NCBI GenBank assembly: GCA_943327755.2
Contig: CALPYF020000006.1
Coordinates: 62,001 to 126,000 of the forward strand
Length of the DNA: 64,000 nucleotides
Reading direction: 5' to 3'
DNA from: Deinococcus hopiensis KR-140
Lineage (GTDB): Bacteria; Deinococcota; Deinococci; Deinococcales; Deinococcaceae
A program made the position numbers and the translations under genes. This document shows, piece after piece, positions 50,301 to 56,534 of the stretch; the first letter of the stretch is position 1, and the number at the start of each line of letters is the position of its first letter. The notes beneath the pieces are model-generated. The model was not told the origin of the DNA. It worked only from the letters and a program-made list of their open reading frames with translations, and ran no database searches.

Positions 50301-51155
50301 GGACTTGAGACCCTCCGTGACCCCGTCGCCAGCAGCGCGGCCCACGTCCTGCCCGGCATCCTTCATGTCGGACTGCGCGGCGCGGTACTGCTGGTAGATG
50401 CCGGCCAGCTGCTCGGCCAGCTGCCCGAACGGCCCGAGGTTGCCCAGGGCGGAGAAGATGCCCTGCTGCACGCCGGAAGAGAACCCGCCCGGGGTGTTGA
50501 TGCCCTGGGCGCTGTCCATGGTCCGCTGAGCGGCAGCGGCCACCTGGGTCAGTCGGCGGTAGGCGTCGCTCTGCTTGTCCACGGCCTGGGCTTGCAACAG
50601 CGCCTGAGCGTGGATGCGGCGCTGGGCTTCGATGACCTGGTCGTCACTGAGCTGACGGGACTGCCAGAGGTTGCGGTAGGCGCGCTGCTCATTGTTCAGG
50701 GCGTTGATGCTGGCCGCGTAGCGCTGCTCTTCCTCACGGCGGGCCTGAGCGGCCAGCTGGGAGGTCAGGCGCATCTGGGCCTGCTGCTCCCGGATCCGCG
50801 CGGCGCGCTCCTGGGCGGCAGCGACCTCGGCCCGGCTCGCGGCAGTCTGACTGCGGTACCCCGCCACGACAGCCGCATTCTGTTCCTGAAGGGCTTTGGC
50901 GCTGGCCTGATACTGGGCGCCCAGCACCTTCGCAGCCCGAGCCTGCTCGTTGGCCTGCTTGCCTGTCAGGCTGCCCAGGGCTTCCAGGTCTTTCTTCACA
51001 CGGTCGGTGGCGGACATTGCAGCGCGGTCATCCACGTGGAGCTTCACACCCTCGCGTTCCACCTGCTGCTGCAGGCGGGCGAAGTCTGCCCAGAAGCGGG
51101 AGTCGTCGATCGCGGGAGAGACAACCAGGTTGCCGAGGCTGGTGGGGTTCGTCAT
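44382..51155 (-). CDS. Tail tape measure protein with embedded M23 peptidase
   Basis: 2257 residues, the longest gene here. It sets tail length and is ejected ahead of the DNA. N-terminal coiled coils (LQQQVEREGVKL onward); a TP901-type core (about 480-760, LTTRGIPASTALEYIRSALANV); a zinc peptidase of the M23/lysostaphin type at about 960-1100 with HVGED and the HLH of NSHLHLHA as metal ligands; then very long Ala/Gln/Glu-rich coiled coils and C-terminal glycine-rich helices. The peptidase should open the wall at infection. GGAGGTG before ATG. Normally adjoins the chaperone genes; here two cargo genes intervene. Confidence 0.92.
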   Translation of the reverse strand: MTNPTSLGNLVVSPAIDDSRFWADFARLQQQVEREGVKLHVDDRAAMSATDRVKKDLEALGSLTGKQANEQARAAKVLGAQYQASAKALQEQNAAVVAGYRSQTAASRAEVAAAQERAARIREQQAQMRLTSQLAAQARREEEQRYAASINALNNEQRAYRNLWQSRQLSDDQVIEAQRRIHAQALLQAQAVDKQSDAYRRLTQVAAAAQRTMDSAQGINTPGGFSSGVQQGIFSALGNLGPFGQLAEQLAGIYQQYRAAQSDMKDAGQDVGRAAGDGVTEGLKSRQDEVKKAGEATGDAVEKGMKDALDIRSPSRVLRQVGIWGADGFIDGLKARYGEALQAGRGLAAQVQRGAQSINLGSSFGITGGSGLGLFSGVGSSAGSGGSGVAQAAADTKDAVDALNDLPAAAKQAELGAAGVEIAAEGMGGAVETAAGHVEALREAHQQADPAARATALSEARNAIAFSVTTAAVGALAYAMVTGAQKAAEYEQGLAEISLLTDKLPSQLGDVGLGILKVGSDVHKSFGELKEAYEEILGASVKGTEDDSAALSFLARSANLAKATREETKVAADALTSLLNAYSQDATQAGRASDLLWASISAGKVKLGEIASSLGATAGQAAALNVPMDELLGAMALLTTRGIPASTALEYIRSALANVQKPSKEARDLAKSLGIEFSATSLKSMGLVKFLDQLGRGVGDNSEALATLIGDVGGLQAVIGLLNGGLSDTDGILSKVRNSTGELDRQVAKLKGTAEDSVNNFNAAWERTQILFSRGLLNSFTTFLDKGINPILKAIGDMRTELEGLQNAKEIKATLKIDWSKDDATTMAYKLIAGGIQGLKEATSLASAAASVPTRAAFDVMGKLDQRQAAMDLREQLVAFGLMAGGAEKYVKQIDAIMADYATYLKMYTDLVQKGAQALGKPGSSNTPLSGEGPLLPGQTRTTDVTGMAIVGGVGMAGRTRGTPYNQTYGPNGSWGRHVGEDFFAPVGTPVYAPFTGYASVRQDKAQGNIVDLFDSAGRRLTMIHLQKYADGLVEAISKSNGRLLVKQGELLATVGQTGTAAHAELGAKNSHLHLHATNAAGQMVDPFGQTYQGVNAGTPWATPAGGSKAAAAEKSFEAYVKEAQRLTDAVAKYAPGGAAPNADRWRAATAQLGKFRDSNDLAAQAMEWVNLEAGKSKKAVSEYGQTFDKLKGQLDITSSLDNLGRPAADITSRLDTIRQQALAGAEAEKKRWGETAKYKALLDLAGDAAKKLEQVRNRKADLTPLQREQQQQQDAVAQQRMEASLRASSAKRLQQLVDGGVTSEVSLAKWQAAQAEIKRRQDAQDKDDKKREEDRKVAGQNRLAAERALADGQFELADRTAGLVIKTYDRQVKGAEDSAAARLDIEERLGADVLAARETQARVAAQQEKTRLERERNTAVNAMGLTLAQRQKLWAQYGQRIAQVDTDLAETIVGIQDEATRQLTELQQRAFSEENVGKAESYAERLRATIESLPGQDEEGLLAIYSEARAARDQELLKALYGEWERRRLDEEAAQRVIFETQAQANTALAEGARKVADELAAAGDSDGALATLETALDGVMDAAQRGEDAADAINLLTDAINDLTGNTALMDEFNTFVAGLSGTIDEQIGQVVNRLEEVTDPAMRAKLQGLLKDLRADLPKYVDPYAAGYVPGTNGFVNSGDAPNLEEVAKARDLGTLLNETTDPAQVQALMGEVVDLLASEIGQRLPDSIRTGLEESVKGAQGYLDALAQITEDGVVDGWERAAKGALANPLPTNRFSDFSNQIFSMGADGLSDPTQYDALTNSLQQARAASQLTEADLQNLLALIEELRNPKTPEIGKAFDFGQWQTDIQTLTDDFDAGRMTADEYSSGLRDAAVQLNDLADQAERMGNLKLAGQFRELAGSLRAMTPEIAGLLKGLGKVQEYAGYVQDLAGAFSALAEGVGNDDLAANLNGLGNLAGKVAALAGDVMRIIANPADIGAWVGAITKVISGIAEAINGYRKAYAQAKQMQDDFNKRFTLIDGNDFAKTTVRSRGWLADTFGGGPEVKQVVDEFGLKIASAIEGGVMGGIKNGMKQAMSTGDWTNFSNTFRQSAYDGVVDGLIEAIFNEALKEILAPGIKALTDAAKTPGTEDDAAAIAAFESGIVAAEQFLTTAGQAAQPSLDRLRNDLGITTPGNTGGVDTTGLSTMPEPVQFALATPLLEGVRGIKEAADMQKDAAATSKAAAELILATFKDGVKVTVQQGNSSYTSTTGALV

Positions 51156-51183
51156 GGGGGGTCACCTCCGGAATGGGGAATGG

Positions 51184-51204
51184 AAAACCGCCCACTGGGG
51201 GCGG
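51184..51204 (-). terminator. Terminator between the cargo gene and the tape measure
   Basis: Minus strand CCGCCC-CCAGT-GGGCGG-TTTT. Lies after the stop at 51228 and only 29 bases before the tape-measure ATG. Confidence 0.75.
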
Positions 51205-51227
51205 TGTGCTTGCTGTTGAAGGGAACC

Positions 51228-51743
51228 TTATCGACAGCTCTTTACTGATTGGAAGGCCTTTCCAAAACCCGCAACAGGGAACGTATAAGTAATCTGGCGG
51301 CCAGAGTAATGATTGAAGCGAACGATCACACGAGTTTTAGCAGATAAAAAGGCGTAAAGCATGGCCATACTGTCTCTCTGAAAAGCTTCCGATATGGTTA
51401 TATGCCCAGTCTTTTCACTATATCTAGGAAATGTATCGATACTATCTATAGGATCGCTATCCACTCTGTAATAAACAGGAAGGCTAGAGCCCATGTCCAC
51501 ATCCACCCGACTTGAAAGAGGAGCGCGCGTGTACAGCCCAAACCAAGGCGTACCCGCATCACACTTGAATGCAGCGTAGGTCTGGCCGGAGGGATCTTCA
51601 GCAGCGTCAATGAAAACCATGCTTGCGTTGCGATCAGTCATTGGATCAAGCGCTACGCGATACGAAACTTTTGTGTTTGGAACACGAACATCTGCCAATG
51701 CCACCGACGAAAGCAATGCAGTCAACAGGATGATTAGTTTCAC
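51228..51743 (-). CDS. Exported moron protein 1
   Basis: 171 residues with a signal peptide (MKLIILLTALLSSVALADV). Mature part beta-rich with two Cys far apart (KCDAGTPWFG and VKSCR) that could bridge. No family recognised. Leaderless GTG 51743 with TAAGCT six bases upstream; own terminators on both sides. Base composition is strikingly AT-rich compared with neighbours (runs such as GATACTATCTATAGG), a sign of recent separate acquisition. Not a structural phage protein; an envelope-located lysogen function is the best guess. Confidence 0.7.
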   Translation of the reverse strand: MKLIILLTALLSSVALADVRVPNTKVSYRVALDPMTDRNASMVFIDAAEDPSGQTYAAFKCDAGTPWFGLYTRAPLSSRVDVDMGSSLPVYYRVDSDPIDSIDTFPRYSEKTGHITISEAFQRDSMAMLYAFLSAKTRVIVRFNHYSGRQITYTFPVAGFGKAFQSVKSCR

Positions 51744-51749
51744 TCCCGC

Positions 51750-51779
51750 AGCTTAAACCGCCCCTGTTGTCAGAGGCGG
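51750..51779 (-). promoter_or_regulatory. Overlapping terminator and promoter between the two cargo genes
   Basis: Minus strand: CCGCCTCTG-ACAA-CAGGGGCGG-TTT is the terminator of the lipoprotein gene, and its T-run runs into TAAGCT, the -10 of the next gene (6 bases from GTG 51743). One T is shared. Confidence 0.65.
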
Positions 51780-51823
51780 CTCATTTGTGGCGCGTCAGTT
51801 GAGAGTGACGGAGCGACTTACAC

Positions 51824-52873
51824 TCAAGGCATGCTGCTGGGGAAGGCCGCTGGCGTGTACGGCACAACCGTTTTGTCAGAAAACTGGTAACTCACGTTGT
51901 TCGTGGTCGTGACGTACCCGTACGTGCCATTCGGCGTCTGCTGCACCATGCACGTCTTCACGCTCTCCGGGGGCGTCCCGGCGTTAACCGAGAGGCGAGC
52001 GTCCATACACGAGGTCGGAGTATCGAGGTCTTTGCCGGACTCAATCCGATATATCTCCGCCGCAGTCACAACATTCCGCATGTACGCGGACACCGGCACA
52101 TTGTCCTCGACGGTTTCAAAGACCATCGTGAAGGCGAACGGGTCATTGGCCGGCTGCGCCACATCCACGTTGGCAATGTCAAAGGCGAACGTAACGTTGC
52201 GGCTCTCCCCAGGCGCTGGAATGCCGAAGATCCACCCGTAATTCTGCTTCTCCACGCTGACCCCAGGTACGGGTGGGAAGGGCACGGTGTTGAGATCAAC
52301 GCCGGACATGCCTGAGTAATCTGCGAGGAAGTTGGTCGTCAGCGTGTCAGTTTCGGTCGCCCCTGTCACCGCATTGAAGAGCTTGCCGCGCGCGGCCACC
52401 AGCCGCTCCGCCTGACTGGAGGCGTCACTGCCATCGAACAGGCGCACGCTCCGGAAGGGCGTTCCCCGCACAGTCGGCTGCACAGCGTTGTTCGTGGCGT
52501 CACCGTCCAGATCACGCACAGCCACGGGCACGAAGACCAGCACGGCTTTGGTGCGGGAGGTGGTGTTTGTGACCTTGAATGTCGCGCGGACATGCCGGGT
52601 CCGGGTCTGCGTGTCCGTGAAAGTTGAGGTGGAGATGGGTCCAGAGAACTGCAGGGGGGTCGCGAACGGCTCGACGGCTTGCGCGCGCAGGCCTGGGGTG
52701 CCCACCTGAGCGGCCATGGTGGTGCCGCTCCCCTGGATGGTGAGTTCATAGAGCCCGCCAGTGAGGGACACACCTGGCTTGACCTGTGTCGGCGTGGGGG
52801 CTGGATGGGTCGTCGACTGACAGCCGACCAGCAAGAGGCTGGCCAGCGCGGCAAGGGCAAAGGGGGTTCGCAT
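51824..52873 (-). CDS. Lipoprotein moron 2
   Basis: 349 residues: MRTPFALAALASLLLVGC is a lipoprotein signal with lipobox LLVGC, followed by a Pro/Thr linker and a beta-rich body (strands such as YELTIQGSGTTMAAQV, RHVRATFKVTNTTSRTKAVLVFVPVAV). It looks like an Ig-like or jelly-roll extracellular lipoprotein and has no phage structural relative. AAGGAG precedes ATG 52873; a TAGACT lies about 35 bases upstream. Bounded by terminators at 51758 and 52997. Chromosome-like GC suggests a host origin. Confidence 0.75.
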   Translation of the reverse strand: MRTPFALAALASLLLVGCQSTTHPAPTPTQVKPGVSLTGGLYELTIQGSGTTMAAQVGTPGLRAQAVEPFATPLQFSGPISTSTFTDTQTRTRHVRATFKVTNTTSRTKAVLVFVPVAVRDLDGDATNNAVQPTVRGTPFRSVRLFDGSDASSQAERLVAARGKLFNAVTGATETDTLTTNFLADYSGMSGVDLNTVPFPPVPGVSVEKQNYGWIFGIPAPGESRNVTFAFDIANVDVAQPANDPFAFTMVFETVEDNVPVSAYMRNVVTAAEIYRIESGKDLDTPTSCMDARLSVNAGTPPESVKTCMVQQTPNGTYGYVTTTNNVSYQFSDKTVVPYTPAAFPSSMP

Positions 52874-53028
52874 GAAGGCTCCTTGGGAGGGATGACAGTG
52901 GGGGCAGTCTACTGAGGGAGATGGCTGTAAGCTCGCTCGTTTGACCAGTTGCACCTAAGGGGACGGCGAGTGATTCCGCAAGGCAGGAGGGCAAAACCGC
53001 TCCCACTGGCAGAGGCGGCTCCTTTGCC
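52874..53028. other. Gap between the chaperone and lipoprotein genes
   Basis: 155 bases: holds the terminator at 52993-53018 and a TAGACT (minus strand, about 52908-52913) as the likely -10 for the lipoprotein gene, with a leader carrying AAGGAG. No other gene. Confidence 0.45.
52993..53018 (-). terminator. Terminator after the tail chaperone genes
   Basis: Minus strand CCGCCTCTG ... GGGAGCGG then TTTTG, an imperfect stem. Shares GAGCCGCCTCTG with the terminator at 51758-51779. Confidence 0.6.
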
Positions 53029-53768
53029 TCACTCCAGCCCACCGGATAGCGCAATGCCCTCCCACACTTGAATGAGTGGGCGGCCGTCTCGTGCGGCAGG
53101 CCAGGACGTCCACACGGGGCCTTGCAGAAGGCCTACCCTCATGGCCTCGCCCAGCCCGGCCGCCACGTCGCGCGGGACGGGGTACGGCACGGCGCGCGGC
53201 GTGGCTGGAAGGGTGCGGTCCGCAAAGTCCGGGAGGATGCGACTGTTCAAGTCCTTCGGTGCTTCCGCGCCCCAGGCAATCGCGCCCGCCCAGACCTGCC
53301 GCTGCCACTGGCGCTGCTCCCCGGCGGTCAGGGTGGTGAGGGCATGTTGGACGCGGTCGAGGGGCGCGTCGATCCACCCGACAGCCGGGCACGCCAGGGC
53401 GAGAGCCGCGAGGGCACCCGCCCAGTCGAAGGGGGGCCGCTATCGCCTCCCTCCTGATCCGGCGGGACCGGCGCGCGGGTGGCCTGCCACCACGGGCTGA
53501 AATGCTCCGGGGCAGTCAGGTCCAGGAACTCGTCGAACGTCAAATCCGGTAGGCGGCGGACCAGCAGGGTGTAAATCACCTGTGCCTGCGTGTCCGTGTC
53601 CAGCTGGCCGAGGCTTCGCACGAGGCCTAGTTCCCGCCAGCTGGGCGCAAGATACGGGACGCTGAGGGGTCCGAAGGGGTCGGTGAAGTCGGGGTTGGGT
53701 TCCCCAAGGGCTGCCTCTGGGGCGGCCATTCTTTCGTTGTGGCGCTGCTTCAAATCGTCGTGCGTCAT
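53029..53768 (-). CDS. Tail assembly chaperone, -1 frameshift fusion (gpGT-like)
   Basis: Reading through a -1 slip at 53430-53436 joins codons 1-113 of the 53768 ORF to an open frame that ends at 53029, giving 246 residues. The extension (FDWAGALAALALACPAVGWI at first, then a helical stretch with QRQWQRQVWAGAIAWG) has much better protein character than the unshifted tail and no start codon that fits. Lambda-like siphophages make gpG and gpGT this way in a fixed ratio to chaperone the tape measure. Join: complement 53430..53768 with 53029..53430, base 53430 read twice. Confidence 0.75.
53328..53768 (-). CDS. Tail assembly chaperone, unshifted product (gpG-like)
   Basis: 146 residues if no slip occurs; shares its first 113 residues with the fusion. 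Hydrophilic N-terminus, then a helical core (LRSLGQLDTDTQAQVIYTLLVRRLPDLTFDEFLDLT). After the slip point the sequence turns Ser/Arg/Pro-rich and reads as shadow of the other frame. ATG follows the stop of the upstream gene directly, so translation is coupled. Confidence 0.75.
   Translation of the reverse strand: MTHDDLKQRHNERMAAPEAALGEPNPDFTDPFGPLSVPYLAPSWRELGLVRSLGQLDTDTQAQVIYTLLVRRLPDLTFDEFLDLTAPEHFSPWWQATRAPVPPDQEGGDSGPPSTGRVPSRLSPWRARLSGGSTRPSTASNMPSPP
53430..53436 (-). other. Programmed -1 ribosomal frameshift site
   Basis: On the minus strand C CCC CCT: fits the X-XXY-YYZ slippery heptamer in the zero frame (codons CCC CCT slip to CCC CCC). Confidence 0.72.
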
Positions 53769-54041
53769 TCAGCGTCCCCTTCGGGCGAGTGGGAGGGTCA
53801 GGCCAGCGTGCAGGCTGACCTGAGGGTCGGTGAGGCGTGGCGCGCGGGCCAGCAGCGTGCCGCGCGGCACCGTCCAGCCGTGCGCGGCTTTCTGCATGCG
53901 GGCCAGGGTGCGGCCACGTCTCAGCGGGGCGTACAGGATGAACCCCTTCGCCTCGATGCGGTCCTCGAAGACGGTGCAGCCCAGCAGGGCCATCTGGGGG
54001 AGGCGGCCACGCTCCCCCAGCACGATCAGTGGTTCTTGCAT
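53769..54041 (-). CDS. Phage tail protein, hypothetical
   Basis: 90 residues, between the tail tube and the chaperones. Mixed strand content (FEDRIEAKGFILYAPLRRG) and a basic C-terminus; contents suggest a small tail assembly or minor tail protein. GGGAGGTG precedes ATG. No family recognised. Confidence 0.55.
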   Translation of the reverse strand: MQEPLIVLGERGRLPQMALLGCTVFEDRIEAKGFILYAPLRRGRTLARMQKAAHGWTVPRGTLLARAPRLTDPQVSLHAGLTLPLARRGR

Positions 54042-54061
54042 GGCTCACCTCCCTTCAGTGC

Positions 54062-54790
54062 TCAGTTGCCGTTGACCGGCTTCCACTCGGGCGTGGTGTC
54101 GTTCAGGTTCGCCCAGTACAGGCCGCCTGAGAGGTTCGCGCTGACCATCACGCGCTGACTGCCCGCAGGGGCGGCCTGCCGGGTGGGTGCGCCGATGTTC
54201 ACCGTGGCGAGCAGCGCGAAGCCGTCGGGGTACACCCAGACGATCCGCTCACGGTTGTTCGGGCTGATGCTCATGCCTTTCGTGATCAGGCGCTTGACCA
54301 CGGGGTCGTCGATGCCGCCCAGCGTCTTCAGGCTGGCCGTCATGTCCTTGCCATTCACCACGCGGATCGGCGTGATGCGGCCGTGCACGTTGATGGTCTC
54401 TTCCTGGTCCGCCAGGGTAGGGTTGCTCTCCTCAGCGATCGGGACTTCCAGCAGGTTGGTGTACGTCGCCGTGATGTTCGCAGCCACAGCAGCCGGCGCG
54501 GCCTGGATGGCCACGGCAGTCCCGGCGTTCGTGACGGTGGCAGCGGCGGTGGTGGTGACCTGGGTGGTGCCGAAGGTCAGCACGGTGCCGCTGGGCAGGT
54601 CCACGTTGCTGGGGGCGCTGATGGTCATGGTGGTGGCGTTCGCCGCGACGGCAGTGGTGTTCGTCAGGGTGGTGGCCGGGATGATGCTGGTTGCGCCGAG
54701 GGCCAGCAGGTACGTCATGAGCTTGGTGCCGCTGTAGACGTTGGGGGTCTTGTCGGTGGGCAGAGCAGTGGGCAGATCGCCTTGAGCCAT
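54062..54790 (-). CDS. Major tail tube protein
   Basis: 242 residues. Position between the tail terminator gene and the chaperones, and a two-part build, point to the tube protein: a Thr/Ala-rich region from about 40-115 (an Ig-like or surface loop insert) and a C-terminal strand-rich tube fold (VHGRITPIRVVNGKDMTASLKTLGGIDDPVVKRLI). AAGGAG seven bases before ATG. It polymerises around the tape measure. Confidence 0.75.
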   Translation of the reverse strand: MAQGDLPTALPTDKTPNVYSGTKLMTYLLALGATSIIPATTLTNTTAVAANATTMTISAPSNVDLPSGTVLTFGTTQVTTTAAATVTNAGTAVAIQAAPAAVAANITATYTNLLEVPIAEESNPTLADQEETINVHGRITPIRVVNGKDMTASLKTLGGIDDPVVKRLITKGMSISPNNRERIVWVYPDGFALLATVNIGAPTRQAAPAGSQRVMVSANLSGGLYWANLNDTTPEWKPVNGN

Positions 54791-54802
54791 GATGGATCTC
54801 CT

Positions 54803-55216
54803 TTAGTGGACTTGCAGGTATGAGAGGGCGAACCGCTGCCCGGCGTAGTGCGTGCGGGTGACGGCGTCGAAGCGGGTGGGCATGCCGTCGGCGGGACTGG
54901 CGCCGCCGCGGCGGAGCTTGAGGGTGGGGTGCCGGTCAACCTCCCCAGCACGCCGCTTGAGGTGCGCGAGGAGGAGGTCGAGTTGCGTCTTCCCGGCAGT
55001 GGTGGGCGCGGCGCCGTAGAGCATGACGAGCACCAGCCGTTGCCGCTCCTGCGCGCCGTGCAGCTGGCTGACCAGGCTGTCGCCGGTGTCGCTGGTCACG
55101 GCATAGATCGTCCCGGTGGGTGGGAGCGGATCCGGCACCATGTGGCTGGCCACGGCGCCGGTGTCATCCCGAGCCAGGGCCACGCCCAGCTGCGCGAGAA
55201 GTTGATCGAGGGTCAA
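54803..55216 (-). CDS. Tail terminator/completion protein
   Basis: 137 residues, immediately upstream of the tube gene as usual for the gpU/gp17-like tail terminator. Helical start (LDQLLAQLGVAL) then strands. It starts with TTG 55216: GGAGGTG lies eight bases before it and no ATG or GTG fits. A rare start codon in this operon. Confidence 0.6.
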   Translation of the reverse strand: MTLDQLLAQLGVALARDDTGAVASHMVPDPLPPTGTIYAVTSDTGDSLVSQLHGAQERQRLVLVMLYGAAPTTAGKTQLDLLLAHLKRRAGEVDRHPTLKLRRGGASPADGMPTRFDAVTRTHYAGQRFALSYLQVH

Positions 55217-55243
55217 AAGCGGGTCACCTCCTGTGAGTGGAGT

Positions 55244-55672
55244 TCACTGCAGGGCGTTCAGGGCCGCGCGGAGGCGGCCGTGCAGTTCGGTGTCGCCCAG
55301 GGCCTTGGAGAGCCAGGGGCGGGCACCGTACGCGCCAGCGCGGTTGATCGGCGAGCGGGGAGGCTCGGGGAATTCCAGCACCCAGGCTTCGGGTGGGACG
55401 GGGGCGACACTGTTCAGCGCTCCCACGACCCACGAGCCGTCAGCCAGTTGCTCTTTGCCGAGGCAGGCCAGGAGGGCGCCGCTCTGCTTGGCCGGGTACT
55501 CGCCCGGGTTGCTGCTGGGGTTGGGGAGGCCAGGGTGGTGGATGCCGCTGCCGGGCTGATTGAGCTTCTCGCGCAGGAACGCCAGGGTGGTGTCCGCCAC
55601 GGCTTCCAGCGCGGGTTGAAGGTACTGGCGCAGCCGCTCCTCAGCGTCCGGGTGCAGGGTCAGGCGGGTCAT
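55244..55672 (-). CDS. HK97 gp10-like minor head-tail protein
   Basis: 142 residues. The N-terminal helix with LQPALEAVADTTLAFLREKLNQPG followed by a Gly/Pro-rich loop and terminal LSKALGDTELHGRLRAALNAL resembles the gp10 family of head-tail joining proteins. ATG overlaps the upstream stop (ATGA). Confidence 0.6.
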   Translation of the reverse strand: MTRLTLHPDAEERLRQYLQPALEAVADTTLAFLREKLNQPGSGIHHPGLPNPSSNPGEYPAKQSGALLACLGKEQLADGSWVVGALNSVAPVPPEAWVLEFPEPPRSPINRAGAYGARPWLSKALGDTELHGRLRAALNALQ

Positions 55673-56142
55673 GCGCTGCGCCCGTCGGTGGCGCGGGCCG
55701 TGAACGACCACGCGACGCGCTGGGTGCCTTCGTCCACGATGTCCCCGATGGGCTTCAAGGTGACCGGGCTGGGCAGCTCTCCCCCACTGATCACGAGGAT
55801 CAGGCCGGGTTCGTGTAGGGGTGCGCTCCAGTGGATGACCCCTTCCCAGACCGGGAGCGCGGTGTCCCCGCCGAGGTTGGCGCGGTCCTGCGCGTCCAGC
55901 TGGTACGCCACGCACGGCCAGCTTCCCAGGGAGACCCCGGCGCCGGGCGAGGTGGGCGTGGGATCGGCCGGAGGTGGCGTGACGGGCATGCCGGACTCGT
56001 CCAGATCCGGAGGCGGAAGTGCCCCAGGATCAGCGGGCCTCACCTGCGCGCGAAACACCTCCACGGTCTGCCCGAGCTCGGCATACAGCTCGTCCAGTTC
56101 GGGACGCTCGGCCTGGAACTCAGCGGTCAGTGCGCCGGTCAT
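55669..56142 (-). CDS. Head-tail connector/adaptor, hypothetical
   Basis: 157 residues with a Pro-rich middle (PADPGALPPPDLDESGMPVTPPPADPTPTSP) between a helical N-terminus and a strand-rich C-terminus. Position matches the adaptor/stopper genes of siphophages. ATG 56142 is chosen: GAGG precedes it by seven bases and it overlaps the upstream stop. Confidence 0.55.
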   Translation of the reverse strand: MTGALTAEFQAERPELDELYAELGQTVEVFRAQVRPADPGALPPPDLDESGMPVTPPPADPTPTSPGAGVSLGSWPCVAYQLDAQDRANLGGDTALPVWEGVIHWSAPLHEPGLILVISGGELPSPVTLKPIGDIVDEGTQRVAWSFTARATDGRSA

Positions 56143-56519
56143 GGCCACACCTCACAGTCGTCCCAGCCCACCAGCGCCGGGCCGGGGACACCACTCCCCG
56201 CGGCCTGATCGCGCAGGCGTCCGGCCAGGGCGCACCACGCGTCCGCATTGGCGGCGCTGACCGTGCCGGTGGCGGCCTTCTCGATCTCGATCTTGCCCAC
56301 CTTCAGGCGCTTCTTGCCGGGCGCCGTGAGGGCCGCCCCGCGCGCCTTCAGGCACACCGTCTCGAGGATGTCGGCCGACACGAGCCGCACGTCGCCGTGC
56401 ACCTCGAAGGCCAGCTCAGCGTCCACCTGCTCAGCGGAGTCGAGGGCTTCGTGGGCGGCCCAGGCGGCGGGGGTGACCAGCACCCGCAGCCGCTTCAGGT
56501 CATCTGCGCTCAGGGCCAT
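56139..56519 (-). CDS. Head-tail connector (gp6-like), hypothetical
   Basis: 126 residues, mostly helical (LKRLRVLVTPAAWAAHEALDSAEQVDAEL, VSADILETVCLKARGAAL), immediately downstream of the capsid gene where gp6-type adaptors are encoded. Putative only. Confidence 0.55.
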   Translation of the reverse strand: MALSADDLKRLRVLVTPAAWAAHEALDSAEQVDAELAFEVHGDVRLVSADILETVCLKARGAALTAPGKKRLKVGKIEIEKAATGTVSAANADAWCALAGRLRDQAAGSGVPGPALVGWDDCEVWP

Positions 56520-56534
56520 GGGTCACCCCCTCGC

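Noticed and set aside
53328..53429. Zero-frame tail of the chaperone ORF as a functional domain
   Set aside because: Ser/Arg/Pro-rich and shadows the better -1 frame; treated as a non-conserved tail.
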